Shown: positions 33,105 to 44,864 of the stretch, one piece after another
How the letters are laid out: the number at the start of each line of letters is the position of its first letter
Numbering within the stretch: position 1 is the first letter of the stretch
DNA from: Isoetes taiwanensis
Lineage: Eukaryota > Streptophyta > Lycopodiopsida > Isoetales > Isoetaceae
Reading direction: 5' to 3'
Length of the DNA: 64,000 bases
NCBI GenBank assembly: GCA_021234155.1
Contig: JAJEKV010000020.1
Coordinates: 8,106,563 to 8,170,562, forward strand
Translations under genes and position numbers: made by a program
Notes under the pieces: model-generated
The model's database searches: none
The model's input: only the letters and a program-made list of their open reading frames with translations
What the model was told of the DNA's origin: nothing

Positions 33105-33557
33105 TCGTATTTCATATTCTAAAATCTTACGCAAAGCCGTATAGAGGTTCGATATTCCCTCAAAACCTTAGGCGAAATCGTATTTCATATTTTAAAATCA
33201 TAGGCGCCTCCAAACATAAATGACTATAAGCGAAACGAGAGGTGCTAACAGGTCCCAACATATGATCTGTGTCGTAGCACCTCGTTCAAAATATGTAGCA
33301 GATATATCAAATGAACAACTACTAGTACTATCTCTCGCTAATCATACGCTTGTATGACTAATATATGCTATCTATTTGGATTAATTATATGCTGTCATCC
33401 TGGAGGTAGTTACCATTTATACTCTATCTAGCTCATTCAATACTTATCTTACTAACATCAAACAACAAATGAAGGAAATCCTTTAGTAACAAAAGAGTAT
33501 TTTGATATCTCTCCATTAGTTCATACACTGCCTTCTCCTTCATAATGCTAGGAATAT

Positions 33558-35195
33558 TTAGACTTTTGTGTGCTCAACATGGCCATCCTCATGATGCGTT
33601 ACTAAAGAATCCGGTTGCTTGGGAAAAGGATCAGGAAGAATAGCCAAGCAATAGATAATGGCTGCAAGCGCAGCACCAGTAAATGGTGCAACCCAATACA
33701 ACCAATGATTATTCCAATTACCTGTCCATAAAGCTGGTCCTAAAGTTCTTGCCGGGTTCATGGATGCTCCAGTTAGAGGTACCCCAACAAGATGATCAAT
33801 CAGTATGCTAAAACCTATTGCTACAGGTGCTACTGAGTTGGGTCCCCTCTTGTCAACTGCTGCTCCAAATATAACCCATACAAGAATGAAGGTTAACATC
33901 ATTTCAGTCACGAAAGCCTCTTTGACATTGATAGTAGAGCTTAATCCATGTGCCCCAAGTCCTCCCTGGAAAAAAAGAAAATGGAAGAGTATCATAAGAA
34001 TTCAAACATGAGGAGGAGGAGGAGGGCATTTTCTATGTCCATTGGGGAAAAACCCCCCCCCAAAAAAAAAAGAAAAAGAAAAAGGAAAAAGAAAAGAAAA
34101 GAGGGGAGAGGGTCTATATTTCGCTATTCTTCGACAACATAGGAGGGATGGAATATAAATGGCACATAGATGAGATATGAAGTGAATTCTATCATCATGG
34201 GTGCATAAGAAGAGGCTAAAATGAATTGAATTTTCTTATGCATCATGGATTTCTCCTTAGCACATAATGAAGTTATACAGAGTAATAAATTGAATTGATT
34301 TTTTCTTTTTTTATGTATGCTCTTCAAGCACACAATGAAGTTCGGCTTGCCCCAAGGGGGAAGATGAAGTGAACTGAACTTTCAGATGTATCAAATTCCA
34401 AGTTGGACCCCTTACTAAGTAGTAATAAATTGAACTAATAAGTAGTAATACTAAGAAGTGAATTGAAATTTTCTGATGTATCATGTTCTTCAAGCACACA
34501 ATGAAGTTGGACCCCTTACCAAGGAGTACAAAGAGGGAGAGGGAGAGGTTTGAACCTATGACCTACATCTTCAGAATATGACCTACATCTTCCGAACCTA
34601 CAAGCACATTTTTTCATAGATACAAGAGGGGAAAAATGAATGTGAGAGAGAGGAGGGAAGGAGATTTACCAAATAAGCTTTGGGGATGGCAGTTTTCAGC
34701 AATCCGGCCCCGAGGATACCGCCAGAAATTTGCGCAGCCCAGTACATGAGACCTTTGAGGATGGTCATGTTGCCACTAACAACAAATCCAAAGGTAACAG
34801 CAGGGTTAACATGGCCACCTGATACACCACATATACTTGCAACAAGCACACCAATAGCCAAACCATGGGCAATAGATATGGCCAGCAGCCTTGCAGCATC
34901 CAGGGTGGGATCAACAATTCCTGCACATAATTTTGCATTCCAAAGTCAGGCTGATAACGGGTGCGCATCATCAGCCACAAATAAACAGTTTTGTTTTGCT
35001 TTTGAAGAGCGAAGGAATGACAGTTTGAATCTGCGATTTTTTTTGCGAGTAAAAAATACCTGAAGAGATCACAGCTCCGCACCCAATGTATACAAACAGG
35101 AAAGTGGCTACAAATTCGGCTAACATGGCAGCCCAGGTTGGGGCTGACAACAGCGTTTCTCTCGGGCTTCCGCAGTTGATCGTCCAGGGCGCCAT
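33558..35195 (-). CDS. HIP-type aquaporin (TIP/PIP hybrid major intrinsic protein)
   Basis: Membrane channel for water and small solutes. Three exons, 35195-35060, 34920-34670 and 33965-33558, join in frame to 264 residues. Six hydrophobic segments are visible. The pore motifs are HVNPAVTFG (NPA 84-86) and SMNPARTLG (NPA 199-201). At the aromatic/arginine filter, aligned by spacing to known channels, I read His64 in helix 2 (as in TIPs), His187 in helix 5 (as in PIPs), Ala196 and Arg202. This His/His/Ala/Arg set is what I recall for the hybrid intrinsic proteins of mosses and Selaginella. VDPTLDAARLLAISIAHGLA is TIP-like and VPLTGASMNPARTLGPAL is PIP/AqpZ-like. Intron 2 (33966-34669) holds about three diverged copies of a CACACAATGAAGTT-containing repeat. 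An ordinary TIP is the alternative. Confidence 0.85.
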
Positions 35196-36445
35196 AGCTC
35201 AGCTCCAGATTTAGTAACGTTTAAATACATGGTCTCGTGGCCCCTTTATACCCGTTCGATCTCCTTGGCGGATTTTACATGTGACCCCCCTTGCTTTTAC
35301 GTTTGGGTAAGAGGTCGTTGAAGTGTTTGTATGGTTTGGATTTTTTTACATCTCTTTGCATCCCCCTTGCTAGCCCCCTTGCTAGCTCTGGAAATCACCC
35401 TTCTTAACTCCGCTGTTACACAGCATGATTTCCTTGTCTGTTATGCCCCCTTGCTATATGTCAATGCGACCATTTACCGCTCAACAGTTACGTTTCTAGT
35501 AAATATCCCTCGTTCTTCTCATGTGTTCGGACTCGCAAAGCTTATGTTGCTAGAGGACATAGTATGCCATGTGAATTCCTTCTTCGTCTGTAGGTTCGGA
35601 TTTGGTGCACATGTTGATTGCATTTTCTTTTTCCTTTTTTGTTGAAGGCTAGATTTGAATTTTCCAAATGCAATTTGCTTGAGATTTGCAGCTAGCTAGT
35701 CACAATGTTATGCTAGTCCGTCAATCTAAGGAACATGGATGCGTGATTAATTGGCAATTTGACCCAATGGTGGAGGTTTTAGAGGAAGATTACGAAAAAA
35801 CAATCTTTACATCATGATACAGTTTTAAAATTGAATTGAATTGAATTGAATGGAAGATGAAGATTGGGGACCTTTAATAAGCTCCAGACAGTGTCTTTAC
35901 TATGATTTTGGCAATGGTTTAGTGAGAAACACAAGAGGGCCTTTTTCCAATTTATTTGCAGTAAGCTTAGGAGGGAAGGTCGATGTGGTCGATAGGCATG
36001 CATTTTGCTTACTAAAAGCAGCCCAACCATGACGGCTTTGGCCAGCGTGGGATAAACTCAAAAAATCTAACAAGTATATGTCTTATATCATTTAAGCTAG
36101 GCAGAAGGTGCCTTGAGCAACACCATGAAATGGCACGACAATTGACATCCATGAAAGTTTTCTTGACTTATAAAATTTCTAGTAACAGAGTGCTCATGAT
36201 GGTGTTTTAACCACAATCTTAATAATCTATCACAAAAAAGAACAACTGATGTATCAGACATGCATGCTAATCAAGACAAGATAAGTCGTATAATTATGTA
36301 TGTTAACCTGCAGCGGCCTTCAATCTTGATTGCAAATCCATTGTAGGAGAAAGAAAAATGTCTATGTACAGTGCAACAATGCTCAAATACACTTCGGTTC
36401 TCAAGTTTCTTGTTGGAGGCCCGTATTCTCCATGTCTAAGTTGTC
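35196..36445. other. Upstream flank of the aquaporin gene, no other gene seen
   Basis: 35331-35645 is open for 104 codons on + but is hydrophobic and lacks any motif. (AATTG)n occurs at 35830-35850. Nothing else was recognised. Confidence 0.4.
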
Positions 36446-37279
36446 TTAAACTCGTTTATACTTTTCGGGAAGCATATCTCCAGCTTCCAACCCATGGTTT
36501 CCTTGGCATGACTCAAAGACGAGCCAAACGTCATTTAAAATTACAAGCTCATTTCCTAAGTAAAGTCTTCTACTTGCATTGTCCAAAGAATTAACCAGCT
36601 TCTTTCCATTATGCACGAAGTCTTGATCGTGCAATCCATACACATCACGACCACTTTTTTGCACAACACTTAGTGTCCAACCATCCCACAGTATGCAATA
36701 GGAACTTTCACTTGCCTTTACTGATGCATAATCCTCGAACATACACACTCTTATTCTAGCATCTCATCTGAACTATGGCCAATCAGGGGGGCCCACAACC
36801 TTCCCCAAATGAACATCTGATAACCTTTGAACCTGCTCCACTGTCGTCTTACCTCATAGTGGTTAAACTTATTGCAAGTTAAAATCACGGCAAGAACAAG
36901 CTTAGAAGCTTTCTGTGCAAAGGATTAATTATAAGGACACGTGCATAGTGACAAATGTTATTGACTTCATAACGTTATTATAATCTAGCTTGCCTGATCC
37001 AACCCTAACCTCAAATGTTCCATCACAAATATGACCTTTCTTGTTCCCACAAAATCCAATTAAATAGTCATCTCTTGGTATCCATCTAATAACATGCTTA
37101 ATAACTGTCTCATCCTCAGCCACGAGTGTTGGCACTTCTCCTAATGATAAGCCTTGCCCATACATATGTCTGGTGTATATATGTGCAAGGTGTTTAAAGG
37201 TTTCATCTCTAATACCAACTCTATAAAAAAAGGTTCTCCCTTGTAGAACACAATGTTGTAGCAATGATAGGTCCAGCAA
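36446..37279 (-). pseudogene. Transposase-like remnant
   Basis: Two minus-strand frames separated by stops. The upstream one (37279-36929) has LVAEDETVIKHVIRWIPRDD, YLIGFCGNKKGHICDGTFEV and RVGSG. The downstream one (36748-36446) has QDFVHNGKKLVNSLDNASRR, LYLGNELVILNDVWLVFESC, then HGLEAGD. I recognise this pair of motifs from large transposase-like hypothetical proteins in lower plants and invertebrates, but I cannot name the superfamily with certainty. The intervening 180 bp is broken. No terminal repeats were found. Confidence 0.5.
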
Positions 37280-37990
37280 AATTCATGGAAAGGAAGTTGT
37301 GCATTCTCCTACCACCAAATATCCTCATCATCAAGAACCACAAGGATTATATTCTTGTCATTGTTATTCTATCGGTTGGAACAATAATTAGTTTCATTTT
37401 GATAAAGATAATCATAAAGTAAGAAAGATTTATATAGTAACCATTGTATTTGGCAGGGTGGTTGTGAAGATATACAAGTGCTGGCTATGTCAAGGCAATT
37501 TGCTCCAAAATCCGCATTCTTGTGGCTCAATTTTCAAGACATTCTAACGCATGAATAAATATTCGAACATTCCATTTTGGTACAGAGCATCAAACGAAGC
37601 CTAGTGGTTGTTTCAGAATCTTCTCTCCACTTAGCTCTAGGCCATTTCGCCTTCTCTAAAGGGTCATTGAAGATCTGGAATAGCAAGAGCCGTGGTTGGA
37701 GCTTCGGCCTCTGTTCCAGCCTCCTTATTTCATTTCTTATGAGATAAAGTCCCATATGCCAAAATAATTATTTTAATATGCACAGGCACGAGGAACATAG
37801 TCCGAAGCAAAAGAGATGAAACCTACTCACCACAAGAGGAAGAGTGGTGCACGCATAATGTTCATGTTTCTAAACTTAGAAAAACATGTTGGTTCATGGC
37901 AAGCTTTGCGCTTTTGTTGCAACCCTTTCATGCCAAACCTTTTATCTAAGAAATAGAAACACCAATGGAAGGAAGGAAGGAAGGAAGAGA
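37280..37990. other. No gene seen
   Basis: AT-rich stretch with short frames only. It ends in a (GGAA)n microsatellite at about 37970-37987. Confidence 0.45.
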
Positions 37991-39060
37991 CTTTTAACGT
38001 CCACAGAGCCCAATCGGGCTATGGGACCAGAACAAACAAAGGGGGCGGAAGCCCCACCAGAACCGTGGGCCGAAGCCCAAGCAAAAACCAATCAAAACAT
38101 GGGGACAAAGCCCCGTTACAACAAAACATGGGGACAAAGCCCCGTTATCACTCAAAACCCAGGGCTAGACCAAGGCGCCCGGGGGATCGGTTAACCATGA
38201 TCCCTAATGATAGCTCGACCTCCTCGCATTGCCCATTTCTGCTGCCGGGCGGGCCTCACGGACCCAGCACAATTCCTCTTCCGTTCCGGCAGAGCCGCAC
38301 CGGAGTCAAATCTTCCCACTGACCGAAGGTGGTCCCCTTCAAATGATTGCCATGTCGCAAGACGCATGCCTGTACTGAAAGAGCATTTTGAAAGCAAACC
38401 AAGAGATGGCGGGCGGTCGACGCGCTTATGCTCCCACCCGGCCAGAAAGCGCGATGCCGCCCCGCTATCACTCATGGATGTGCATCTCCCCGAAAGCAAA
38501 AAAGAGGTTTGCCGCCTGTGGGGGTCAAATCACCCGCTCTCCGCGAAGGCCCACAATGCGTGGCAGAAAGGGCTCTGCGGAGTGAGCTGCGGGTCGTACC
38601 CAAAGACGGGGAGCTGGACCTCTGGCCGCGGCCTGGATGTGGGCGGCAAATCCTCCTGGAGGAGGTCAGGCGGACATGGAGATCGTGGTGGCGGTCATAC
38701 GCTGCACCACTCGCCTGTGCATGGGAGGGCCCCAGAGTCGCCGCCGGTGACCCACCACCGGAACTAGCCTGCCGCGCCCCACGCATCAGTAAAGCAATTC
38801 TAGTAATCGACCCGGCACTGCCCGCTGGCAATCGGGGCGATCGCCTGCGAGAGTGGCGGTAACACGACCGGACCGTGTGGATCCCATCAAGTACCCCCGG
38901 AGGCAAGCACTGGAGCTGAGCATCAAGGATGTCCAAAGTCGCAGCTAAAGAGGCATCGGGGACTGGTGGTGCCAGAAGAGGGCGCTGGGGCCCAAATGAT
39001 GGGGCTGTCCGAAGGTAGGGCGCAATCGTGGGGTCATAGGGCCGGGACGGGTATGTGGTC
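37991..39060. other. GC-rich block of unknown nature
   Basis: Base composition rises sharply compared with both flanks and all six frames are open over long distances, which is expected from GC richness and is not proof of coding. A 25-bp unit with ACATGGGGACAAAGCCCCGT is repeated at 38094-38118 and 38123-38147. A + frame contains CRLWGSNHPL and HNAWQKG, faintly like a zinc knuckle, so a retroelement gag or ORF1 is possible. Not identified. Confidence 0.35.
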
Positions 39061-39984
39061 CATCATAAAGTAGGTGAACATGAAATTCTACTATTTAAAC
39101 TCATATTTAAGTATTCTCTCTAAGGCTAAGAGAGCCAACTATTTCGTAATTTTTTATTGGAATAAATGATTGAACATGTGTTAAGAGGATGTAAGCACTA
39201 TGAAATCTCAAAATAGAATTGATATATAAAATTCATACTTTTAACCATGTGCACATGGTCTCGGTGAGTTATCATCGTGGTGATTTCTTTTGACGTCCAA
39301 TATCTGCTACCAATCTTAATAAAAAGACAGAAATGACAAAATCAAATACATGTTTATATAAAGGTTTACAGATGGCTTGTAAATGAGGAAATTAAGACAA
39401 TGGACAACTCGATGACTGCAACTAAGCTACGGTAACCTATGATTGACATTAGTACTCCTCTTATATAGGATGTGCATGTTTAACATGATACAAATTCAAT
39501 TCTAAGATGCAACACTAAAAGATGAAGTAAATGAACGTCAGATAGTGGAAATATGACAAAACGATGTGAACGTATCTCGATGGCATCTTACTATGTTTTT
39601 GCTTTGAAGAATCGCCTAGCTCCTCAGTTCCAAAACAGACGTTCGCATTTTTTAGAATACAACTTGCCATGTTTATGCTTTGAGAACCACCTAGCTCCTT
39701 TCCAAAAGCCCCAACCTCATGATTTGCTCAAGGCAAATCATGAATGAACCATTCCGGTTCAACGCCAGTTTTATTTTAGGCTTCGCCATCCCAAGTACTC
39801 CCTTAGTTTTGTATCTCGAATATTTCTCTCTACAAGTTTATTAAATCTAGAAGGCAGGATCCCAGTTCAATATTTATGACTATCCATCGAGCCATGTGCA
39901 GGTGATGGCTGCTCCAATGCTCCCAGCCAAATACGGTGACTTTTTTAGAGTTTTTGACAAGGTCAAGGCTAGCAAACTTCTAGA
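39061..39984. other. No gene seen
   Basis: AT-rich. A diverged ~90-bp duplication around 39585-39715 shares ATGTTTnTGCTTTGA and ACCTAGCTCCT-type words. Confidence 0.35.
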
Positions 39985-42110
39985 GCATCGTTTATATGAT
40001 TGTTCTATTGATATATAGCCCGAGATAATGCCGCCAGTCCTATATATGACCTATCTCCCGCTGACTTGGAGGTGTTGTGAGATTGAAGAATCTAGCTACT
40101 GGCATTACAACATTCTCAGTTCTTTGTTGAAGTGCCGATATCCTTTGTCAAAAAGAAGAATGATCTCTATGCCTGGTCATTGACTATCATGGCCTCACTA
40201 AAATCACGGTAACAAATCAGTATCCGCTTCCGTTGATCCCAGAGTTGTTGAAGCGGCTTCAAGATGTGCGCTATTCTATGCAGATTGATCTTTGTGATCC
40301 CTGCAATCTTACCCATATCCATGAGAATGATGAGCAGAAGATTATGGAAGACAATATTTTGTATGTGGTATGATCACTTTGAGTATATAGTCATGCCATT
40401 TGGACTCATTAATGCTGTAGCAGTATTCCAGCATATGGCCAACGATGTCTTCTGAGAGTTCTTGGATATTATTTTTATCATTTATTTGGATGATATTCTT
40501 AATTATTCTAAGATTCTTGAAGAACATGAATAGCATGTTTGATAGATCTGCCAGAAACTTCGTGAGCATGGGTTATAAGCCAAACTTGGGAAGTGTCAGT
40601 TTGATCAGGATACTATGGAGTTTTTTGGTAACCGTATCACTCCTCATGGAGTCTCTATGGATTTTGCAAAGGTCAGCATTATTTTGGAGCGGCACCTTCT
40701 TGCATTCGAGATATTCACTGTTTTCTTGGATTTGCCAACTTTTATCGGCGTTTTATTTGGGATTAGTCGGAGATTGCCCTTCCTTTGACATGGCTCACAA
40801 CAAAGGATGTGCCATTTGAATGGAGCCTGGAAGCAGAAACCGCTTTCAATATCCTGAAGCACGCTTTTACCACTACACTAGTTTTCGCCCACGCAGATCC
40901 TTCATGCCCATATATTGTCAAAGCAGATGCTTTTGGTTTTGCTCTTGACATACACTATCACAAAAGGGGGGTGATCATGAACTACATCTGATCGCCTCGA
41001 AAGTTCTAAGCTGCACACTACAAGGGATCGTCGACCTGACGTCTGGACATCGTTCAACGACGCCACATCGTCTTTTACCGACGAAGACGTCTTTCAACGA
41101 CGTCAACGTCATTGAACGACGACCAGAAGACGTGACGTGTCATAACTGCTTGCATGGCCTGCTGATGTTGCCAAGCTGGCAGGCCTGCATGTCATGCCAC
41201 GTGTGAGTGACAACGTTCAACAATGTCTATGGCATCTGACGTGCCCTCTGTCGTGGCGTACCGGCTCGACAGGCTGGCAAGCCTGCATATCATGCCACGT
41301 GTGAATGACATCATTCAACAACGTCTATGGCATTTGACGTGCCATGGGTGCTGCCATGGCGTACCGGTTCGCCAGGCTAGCAGGCCTGTGTGTCATGCCA
41401 CGTGTGCGTGATGTCGTTCAATGACATCTATGGCATCTGACGTGCCCTAGGTGCTGCCGTGGCGTACCGCTCGCCAGGCTGGCAGGCCTACGTGTCGTGC
41501 CACGTGTACCTGACTGGCTCGCCAGGCTGGCAACCATCGCATTGGACGCACCAAAGCATGGCAAGGCCACGTGTCGTAACAGTCGTTAAACGATGCATAG
41601 GTGTTGTTTAACGACGCTGCGATTGCGACGTGCTTAAAGACAATTAGACGTCGTTTAACGACGTAAAAACGTCATTATAGGCATTGTTAAACGACGTTTA
41701 TCTATTGTTTAGCGACGACTAAACGATGTCCAGACATCGTTATAGATGTCGATATGGCACAATATTTCTGTGGCAGAAATTAACTAACCAATTTATGACA
41801 AAGAGCTATTGGCAATAGTTGATTCTTTCGAGGAGCAGAGATGTTTTTTTGAAAGGATCCCCTCATAAGGTCACAGTCTATACTGATCATCGAAATCTGG
41901 AATATTTTTAGGCTGCGTGAGTGTTCGACCGTCGCCACTCTTAATGGCATATTCAAGTATTATCCTGCATTGATTTCGTGATCAAGTATCCTCCCGGGTC
42001 TCTCCAAGAAAAGCTCGATGCCTTGTCTGGATGTTCCTAGCTTGACCTTAAGCCGCATGATCCCGCATTTGATCATCAATCACATGTTATTTTAGGTCCT
42101 GGTCGATTCC
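39985..42110 (+). pseudogene. Second Ty3/gypsy pol remnant, interrupted by a CACTA element
   Basis: Despite many stops and frame changes, the motif order is clear: EHRLYDCSID (about 40005), [33 protein letters not shown] (40207-40265), [20 protein letters not shown] (40376-40435), IIYLDDILNYS (about 40475-40505), then EFFGNRITPHGVSMDFAKV, and WSLEAETAFNILKHAF (40818-40866). The RNase H part is cut at 41012 and resumes at 41776 with INxPIYDKELLAIVDSF and VYTDHRNLEYF (about 41877-41910). The EHRxYDCxIDL lead-in differs from the chromovirus at 6823-14066, so this is a different lineage. No LTRs were recognised. Confidence 0.75.
41016..41772. mobile_element. Small CACTA-like element, 757 bp, inside the gypsy RNase H
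   Basis: It begins CACTACAAGGGATCGTCGAC and ends ...ATATTTCTGTG, a degraded inverted form of CACTA-type ends. Both sides show the 3-bp duplication GCA (41013-41015 and 41773-41775). Removing the element and one GCA would rejoin the two halves of the RNase H motif in one frame, which supports these borders. Inside there are many ACGACGT/GACGTC words and three to four diverged copies of a ~105-bp unit containing CAGGCCTGCATGTCATGCCA and CGTGTG. There is no coding capacity. Confidence 0.75.
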
Positions 42111-44842
42111 AATTTATGGTCATCACTTTGTTCGAGAGTGTGTTGACATTGTGAATTATGGATTGCAGATTTGGATCCTTGGGTGTAAGATGGTGGATGA
42201 TGATAAAGTTGGTTTAAGATGGTGCTAATTACTGTTCATTTCAAAACATCTGGAGATGGTTTTTTTCCAGAGGAGAAGCAGTATCTAAAGGCTTTGGTGA
42301 ATGTAAATATGCAATGCAGAATTCTCCAATGAAAGCAACTGTCGATGATATTGAGGTATGGATTTCCTTGAATCAATTTTGGTGATATGGGCCAGATGTG
42401 GTTCATGGACTTGTGAGTTTACATCATGTTGAGACTGAGTTTAGATAATGTTGACATCTAGGGTATAATATTGAGAAGAGATTGTCCATAATTTGCAAGA
42501 GAGGTCTTAATTGCTCAAGCCAGGTCAGATTCATAGTAGTTTGGTTTCTTCTAATTAATTGTTAGCATATAATCTTTGTCTCTACAAACTTCGATCAAAG
42601 CTTGAAGTAGGGTTTATGGTGATAAATTGGAATTGCATATTGATTACGACGGTTGAAGGAATGCTTTACCGAGTCTACAATCGACGCAAAAGGACATGGG
42701 TTAAATTTTACCGTAACAATCCTGGCCACTTGATTGTCCAATATATGCATTTAAGTACGTAGATACACATGCTTGGCATACATGATAGAGTGCATATAAG
42801 CAAGGGTGTCTCTTTTGAAAAGGATTTGCAAGCACTTTTGCAGAGCAGAAAGGTAGAGAAGGAGCATCGGAGAGACAAGAACTTGGAATTACATCTGAAG
42901 GATCACATGAAGGCTAGATTGCATCAATCTATTTTATCAAGTGGGATTTTTTTTATTGATTCGTCTGAGGTTATGCTATCAATCTGTGCATGCTTTTTGT
43001 AAGGGCGTGGTAAGGGCTATACTTGAATCTGCAAAGATTTGTTATTGCTTTGATTGAGGGGAGGTATATCTTTGAGCAACTGAAGAGGCTATCTTAAAGG
43101 AGTGTAAATTTGATTAGTATCAACGCCTGATTAATCTCCATTCGGAACAGCAGAAAGTCGAGTAAAAAAAATAAAAAAGAAATTAGTTGCATTCAGATTT
43201 AGATGATTGTCCACATGTCATCGTCTAATTGGCTTTTAGAGCAGAATTGCTCCTACCCAAACTTTACGTAAGTGTACCATTTATCTCTAGTATTTGAGGA
43301 TCAAAGTAAACTACGACAAAAGTCCCTCTTAGATAAAGAATTTAAAACAGGGAAATGTTTGTGGCATCTAAGGCCCAAATCACACGGCAGGTTCAATGCT
43401 TTCGGTTTTTTGACTGGAGAAGGAAATAGAACTGGTGCACCGCTTGGCCGCTTAGGGCTTTGCCCTATGGCTGTACATGCCCATCCGGCCCTGCCTGCCC
43501 ACATTCGGCCATGCCAGAGGAGATCACCATGTTTTTTTGGATGGTGGAGGGATGGGTAAGGGCAGCAACGACTCAATTGGAGCCAGCCGAAGGGATTTCT
43601 CCTGCTTTGATTTTGAGCAACAAGGATCGTGGCTTCATCCAGGTGATCCTTATTTCATCCTAATAATCTGGCAGGAACCTTCCTTCCTTTTCCACGTCTT
43701 GCTCTTGCTGGCAGAATGTACATAGAATAGGAATATGGAGACAACAAGTTTTGTTTCTTTATGTAGCTATGGCAGATTGATTAGTCAGATTTCAAGACTT
43801 GTTGGCATATTAGGTGTCTTCTCACAATTTATAATTTAAGGCTGGGCTCTGGAGAGTAGTCTAGTGGGTTGGGCTTATTCTAAGTCTAACCAGCTTCAAG
43901 ATGATTGTTTGAAGTCTCTGTAATTTTTCCATCAATTTAAGGAATTTTGGATGATCAGGAGGTCATTTGGTTACAAAGAATCAGAACTTTAAAAGCCTGT
44001 GGCAGCTTTAAGAATAGTGTGGCAACCTATTCTAATTTTATTGTTGCTTCCATCCATATATTCTATGTATATGTGGAGATTTTTATGTATCCTAGCAGCT
44101 GTGATCAGTTTACTAGATCCGAAGTCTTGAAATTCAAGTGGCGGGAGACCTTGGATTTCATATTCTGATGGAGGGTTTGTGGATGGATAGCTACTGAATT
44201 CTTACTTGTAAGTGAACATGATGATCTAGAGGCATCTCCAACAATGCACCATCTTTCGGATCACATTTTTAGGGCTGGGCTATGGTCTAGTTGGTATTCA
44301 TTGGATTCAGATTTATGGCGAGCTAGGAGATTGCACTGCCTTTATAATGGGAATGTTCGTCTTCAGGCATAAGAGTTGGGTAATTATTTGTCTACATATC
44401 CTTTTTCTGTTTCCTCCAGATTTTGATTCATGTTTTACTCTTCCAGTTTGCAAAGGATGCTGAAAATCTTTCTTGGGCTTAATCTATATGTGGCCATTAA
44501 GGGTAACAGAAGCTGCTACAGTTGGGCTAACAAATGGATCAGTTGTTGGAAATCATGGAGAGGTTCCTATAGTAATTGGTTTTAGCAGAAGAAGGATGGT
44601 TTACCACTATAGTATGTTGAAGCCGAAGAAGATGTTGAATGACTCCATTGGTAGTACTTAACTTGTCCATTCATTGTACTTTATGTTAGTAGTTTCTTAT
44701 TTTTCCCTGGCCGGATCTTCTGGGTTCCCCCTAGATATTCAGGGTTTTTTATGTGCTGGAATTCTTCCAATATGATTCTTATGGAATCATGTATGTGCTG
44801 TAACTTTATATCATATGAATGAATACAAAATCTACCGTGCCT
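42111..44842. other. Decayed retroelement DNA, no intact gene
   Basis: Short coding-like frames on + (for example 42769-43002 with EKDLQALLQSRKVEKEHRRD, and 44473-44661 with VGNHGEVPIVIGFSRRRMV) alternate with stops. The block ends in a poly(A) run, so at least its right part is probably a LINE or a retrocopy. No diagnostic motif was found. Confidence 0.35.
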
Positions 44843-44864
44843 TCAAAAAAAAAAAAAAAAAAAA
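44843..44864 (+). repeat. Poly(A) tail of a retroposed sequence
   Basis: A run of about 20 A follows GTGCCTTC. The sequence just upstream (AATGAATACAAAATCTACC) resembles the AATAAA-less tail of plant LINEs. The same CTTCAAAA context precedes the tail of the LINE ending at 28072. Confidence 0.5.

Larger units (their letters stand above)
30361..33300 (+). repeat. Tandem array of ~440-bp units with tRNA-like modules
   Basis: The landmark ATATGTAGCAAAATAACAGG recurs at about 30373, 31110, 32468 and 32909, and in truncated form near 33290. The last full spacing is 441 bp. Each unit runs AGCAAAATAACAGGGGGTT, GGGGGATTTGATATGGAT, CCTAAAACAATTGAATG, an A-run, the 71-nt tRNA-like module, CTTAGGCAAAnCCGTATAGA, GGCGCCTCC, and AGAGGTGCTAACAGGTCCCA. 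The first unit has an internal duplication of the module. A LINE interrupts the third. Identity between copies is high enough that the array should be fairly young. Confidence 0.85.

Noticed and set aside
30361-33300. CRISPR array
   Set aside because: The spacing is ~440 bp with long similar units, not short repeats with unique spacers, and the DNA is plant.
35331-35645. 104-codon frame upstream of the aquaporin
   Set aside because: Hydrophobic, no motif, T-rich composition.
38207-38936. Long overlapping frames on both strands in the GC-rich block
   Set aside because: GC richness removes stop codons in all frames. No domain is visible, so no CDS is called.
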